Positions 63,635-64,000 of a stretch of DNA of 64,000 nucleotides are shown here, one piece after another (position 1 is the first letter of the stretch; each line of letters opens with the position of its first letter). Made by a program: the position numbers and the translations under genes. The stretch lies in contig NZ_CP070950.1 in assembly GCF_017084525.1 (NCBI RefSeq), positions 4,092,001-4,156,000 on the forward strand, written 5' to 3'. This DNA comes from Conexibacter sp. SYSU D00693 (GTDB lineage Bacteria > Actinomycetota > Thermoleophilia > Solirubrobacterales > Solirubrobacteraceae). The notes under the pieces are model-generated. The model saw only the letters and a program-made list of their open reading frames with translations. It was not told the DNA's origin and did not search any database.

Positions 63635-64000
63635 CTAGCTGATCCGCCGGGTCACGCGCCCGTGCGCGTCGCCCTGGAACGCGCCCTTGCCGTCCTTGAA
63701 GTAGACCATCCAGCTCGGGCCCTGCAGCGGCAGGTCCATGAGCACGAGGTAGTCCACCCGCGTGGTCGGCACCCGGAGGCGTCCGGCGGCGCTGCGCGTC
63801 AGCCGGTAGGGCGCCGCGGGGTCGATCGACGCGAACGGCACGGTCTCGAGCGCGCCGGTCGCGGGCGACTCGGAGTCCACCTTCGCGGCCGCGCCGGCGC
63901 CGGCGACCGACACGTGGCGCAGGGTGTCGCCCCGCACGAGCTGCGCGTTGATCCGGTCGGGGGCGAGGCGGATGAGGCGGACCTTGCCGTGGGCCTGCAG
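63635..64000 (-). CDS. C-terminal fragment of a beta-rich protein
   Basis: 121 codons are visible; the gene begins beyond the right edge, and the GTG at 63937 is internal (the frame continues to 64000 as LQAHGKVRLIRLAPDRINAQ). The tail has beta-sandwich features (RLRVPTTRVDYLVLMDLPLQ, PSWMVYFKDGKGAFQGDAHG), often seen as extracytoplasmic domains. No family can be assigned from this part. It ends tail to tail with the sirtuin gene, 4 bases apart. Confidence 0.6.
   Translation of the reverse strand: MQAHGKVRLIRLAPDRINAQLVRGDTLRHVSVAGAGAAAKVDSESPATGALETVPFASIDPAAPYRLTRSAAGRLRVPTTRVDYLVLMDLPLQGPSWMVYFKDGKGAFQGDAHGRVTRRIS

Overview
The window is very GC-rich (about 73% by eye), gene-dense and carries actinobacterial marks: an actinobacterial-type integration host factor, SPW-repeat and MmyB-like XRE proteins, GTG starts, and many start codons only 6-12 bases after a TANNNT -10 box (leaderless mRNAs). 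Type III glutamine synthetase, Ig/RTX-like surface proteins, a sigma-28-type promoter before a chemoreceptor and two MlaE/YrbE permeases fit the Thermoleophilia (Solirubrobacterales such as Conexibacter, Solirubrobacter, Patulibacter or Baekduia). That placement is an inference; no rRNA, tRNA, CRISPR array or insertion sequence was seen.

Layout. 1-0.9 kb: end of a membrane-sensor operon. 1-2.3 kb: MBL-fold hydrolase, a hairpin repeat and two tiny ORFs. 2.4-7.9 kb: a nitrogen island (glnN type III glutamine synthetase, divergent from amt-glnK-PucR regulator). 8-10.9 kb: two tandem secreted Ig/RTX paralogues, each with a 5'-terminal mRNA hairpin. 10.9-14.6 kb: membrane protein, XRE regulator, secreted protein, SDR, lipoprotein. 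14.7-23.6 kb: a long rightward run of two MlaE permeases, Mkl/MlaF ATPase, an RND transporter with an embedded RDD domain, a thioredoxin-like protein, a B3/B4 protein and small genes. 23.7-25.2 kb: mihF and an anchored protein. 25.2-28.3 kb: a candidate ceramide (sphingolipid) locus made of a serine palmitoyltransferase-like enzyme, a bCerS/GNAT-like N-acyltransferase and an FA2H-like hydroxylase. 28.3-32.2 kb: AlkA glycosylase and a TPP-riboswitch-controlled thiXYZ transporter. 32.2-39.1 kb: gamma-glutamyltransferase, MoxR/CoxE-type pair, PgaC-like glycosyltransferase pair. 39.2-44.9 kb: acyl-CoA synthetase, chemoreceptor, acyl-CoA dehydrogenase. 44.9-52.4 kb: membrane proteins, EVE protein, ArsA-like ATPase, trypsin-like protease, glucuronyl C5-epimerase-like protein, lipoprotein. 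52.4-56.7 kb: CaxA/TerC cation transporters and a TetR/MFS efflux pair. 56.7-64 kb: small proteins, beta-oxidation genes (acyl-CoA dehydrogenase, fused HAD-ECH enzyme), aldo/keto reductase, PadR/SRPBCC pair, sirtuin and a truncated gene.

How genes work together. Nitrogen: GlnN assimilates the ammonium that Amt imports under GlnK control. Lipids: the MlaE-MlaE-Mkl-RND run looks like a lipid-transport machine lacking MCE proteins; the ceramide-like locus, whose divergent genes start 27 bp apart with overlapping -10 boxes, would make 2-hydroxylated N-acyl sphingoid bases; three acyl-CoA genes and the HAD-ECH fusion perform beta-oxidation. Thiamine: a THI-box leader gates the precursor importer.

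The most noteworthy items are the ceramide-like locus, the MCE-less transporter with its RND-RDD fusion, the covarying 5' hairpins of the Ig/RTX paralogues, and a dispersed hairpin repeat found after two unrelated genes.
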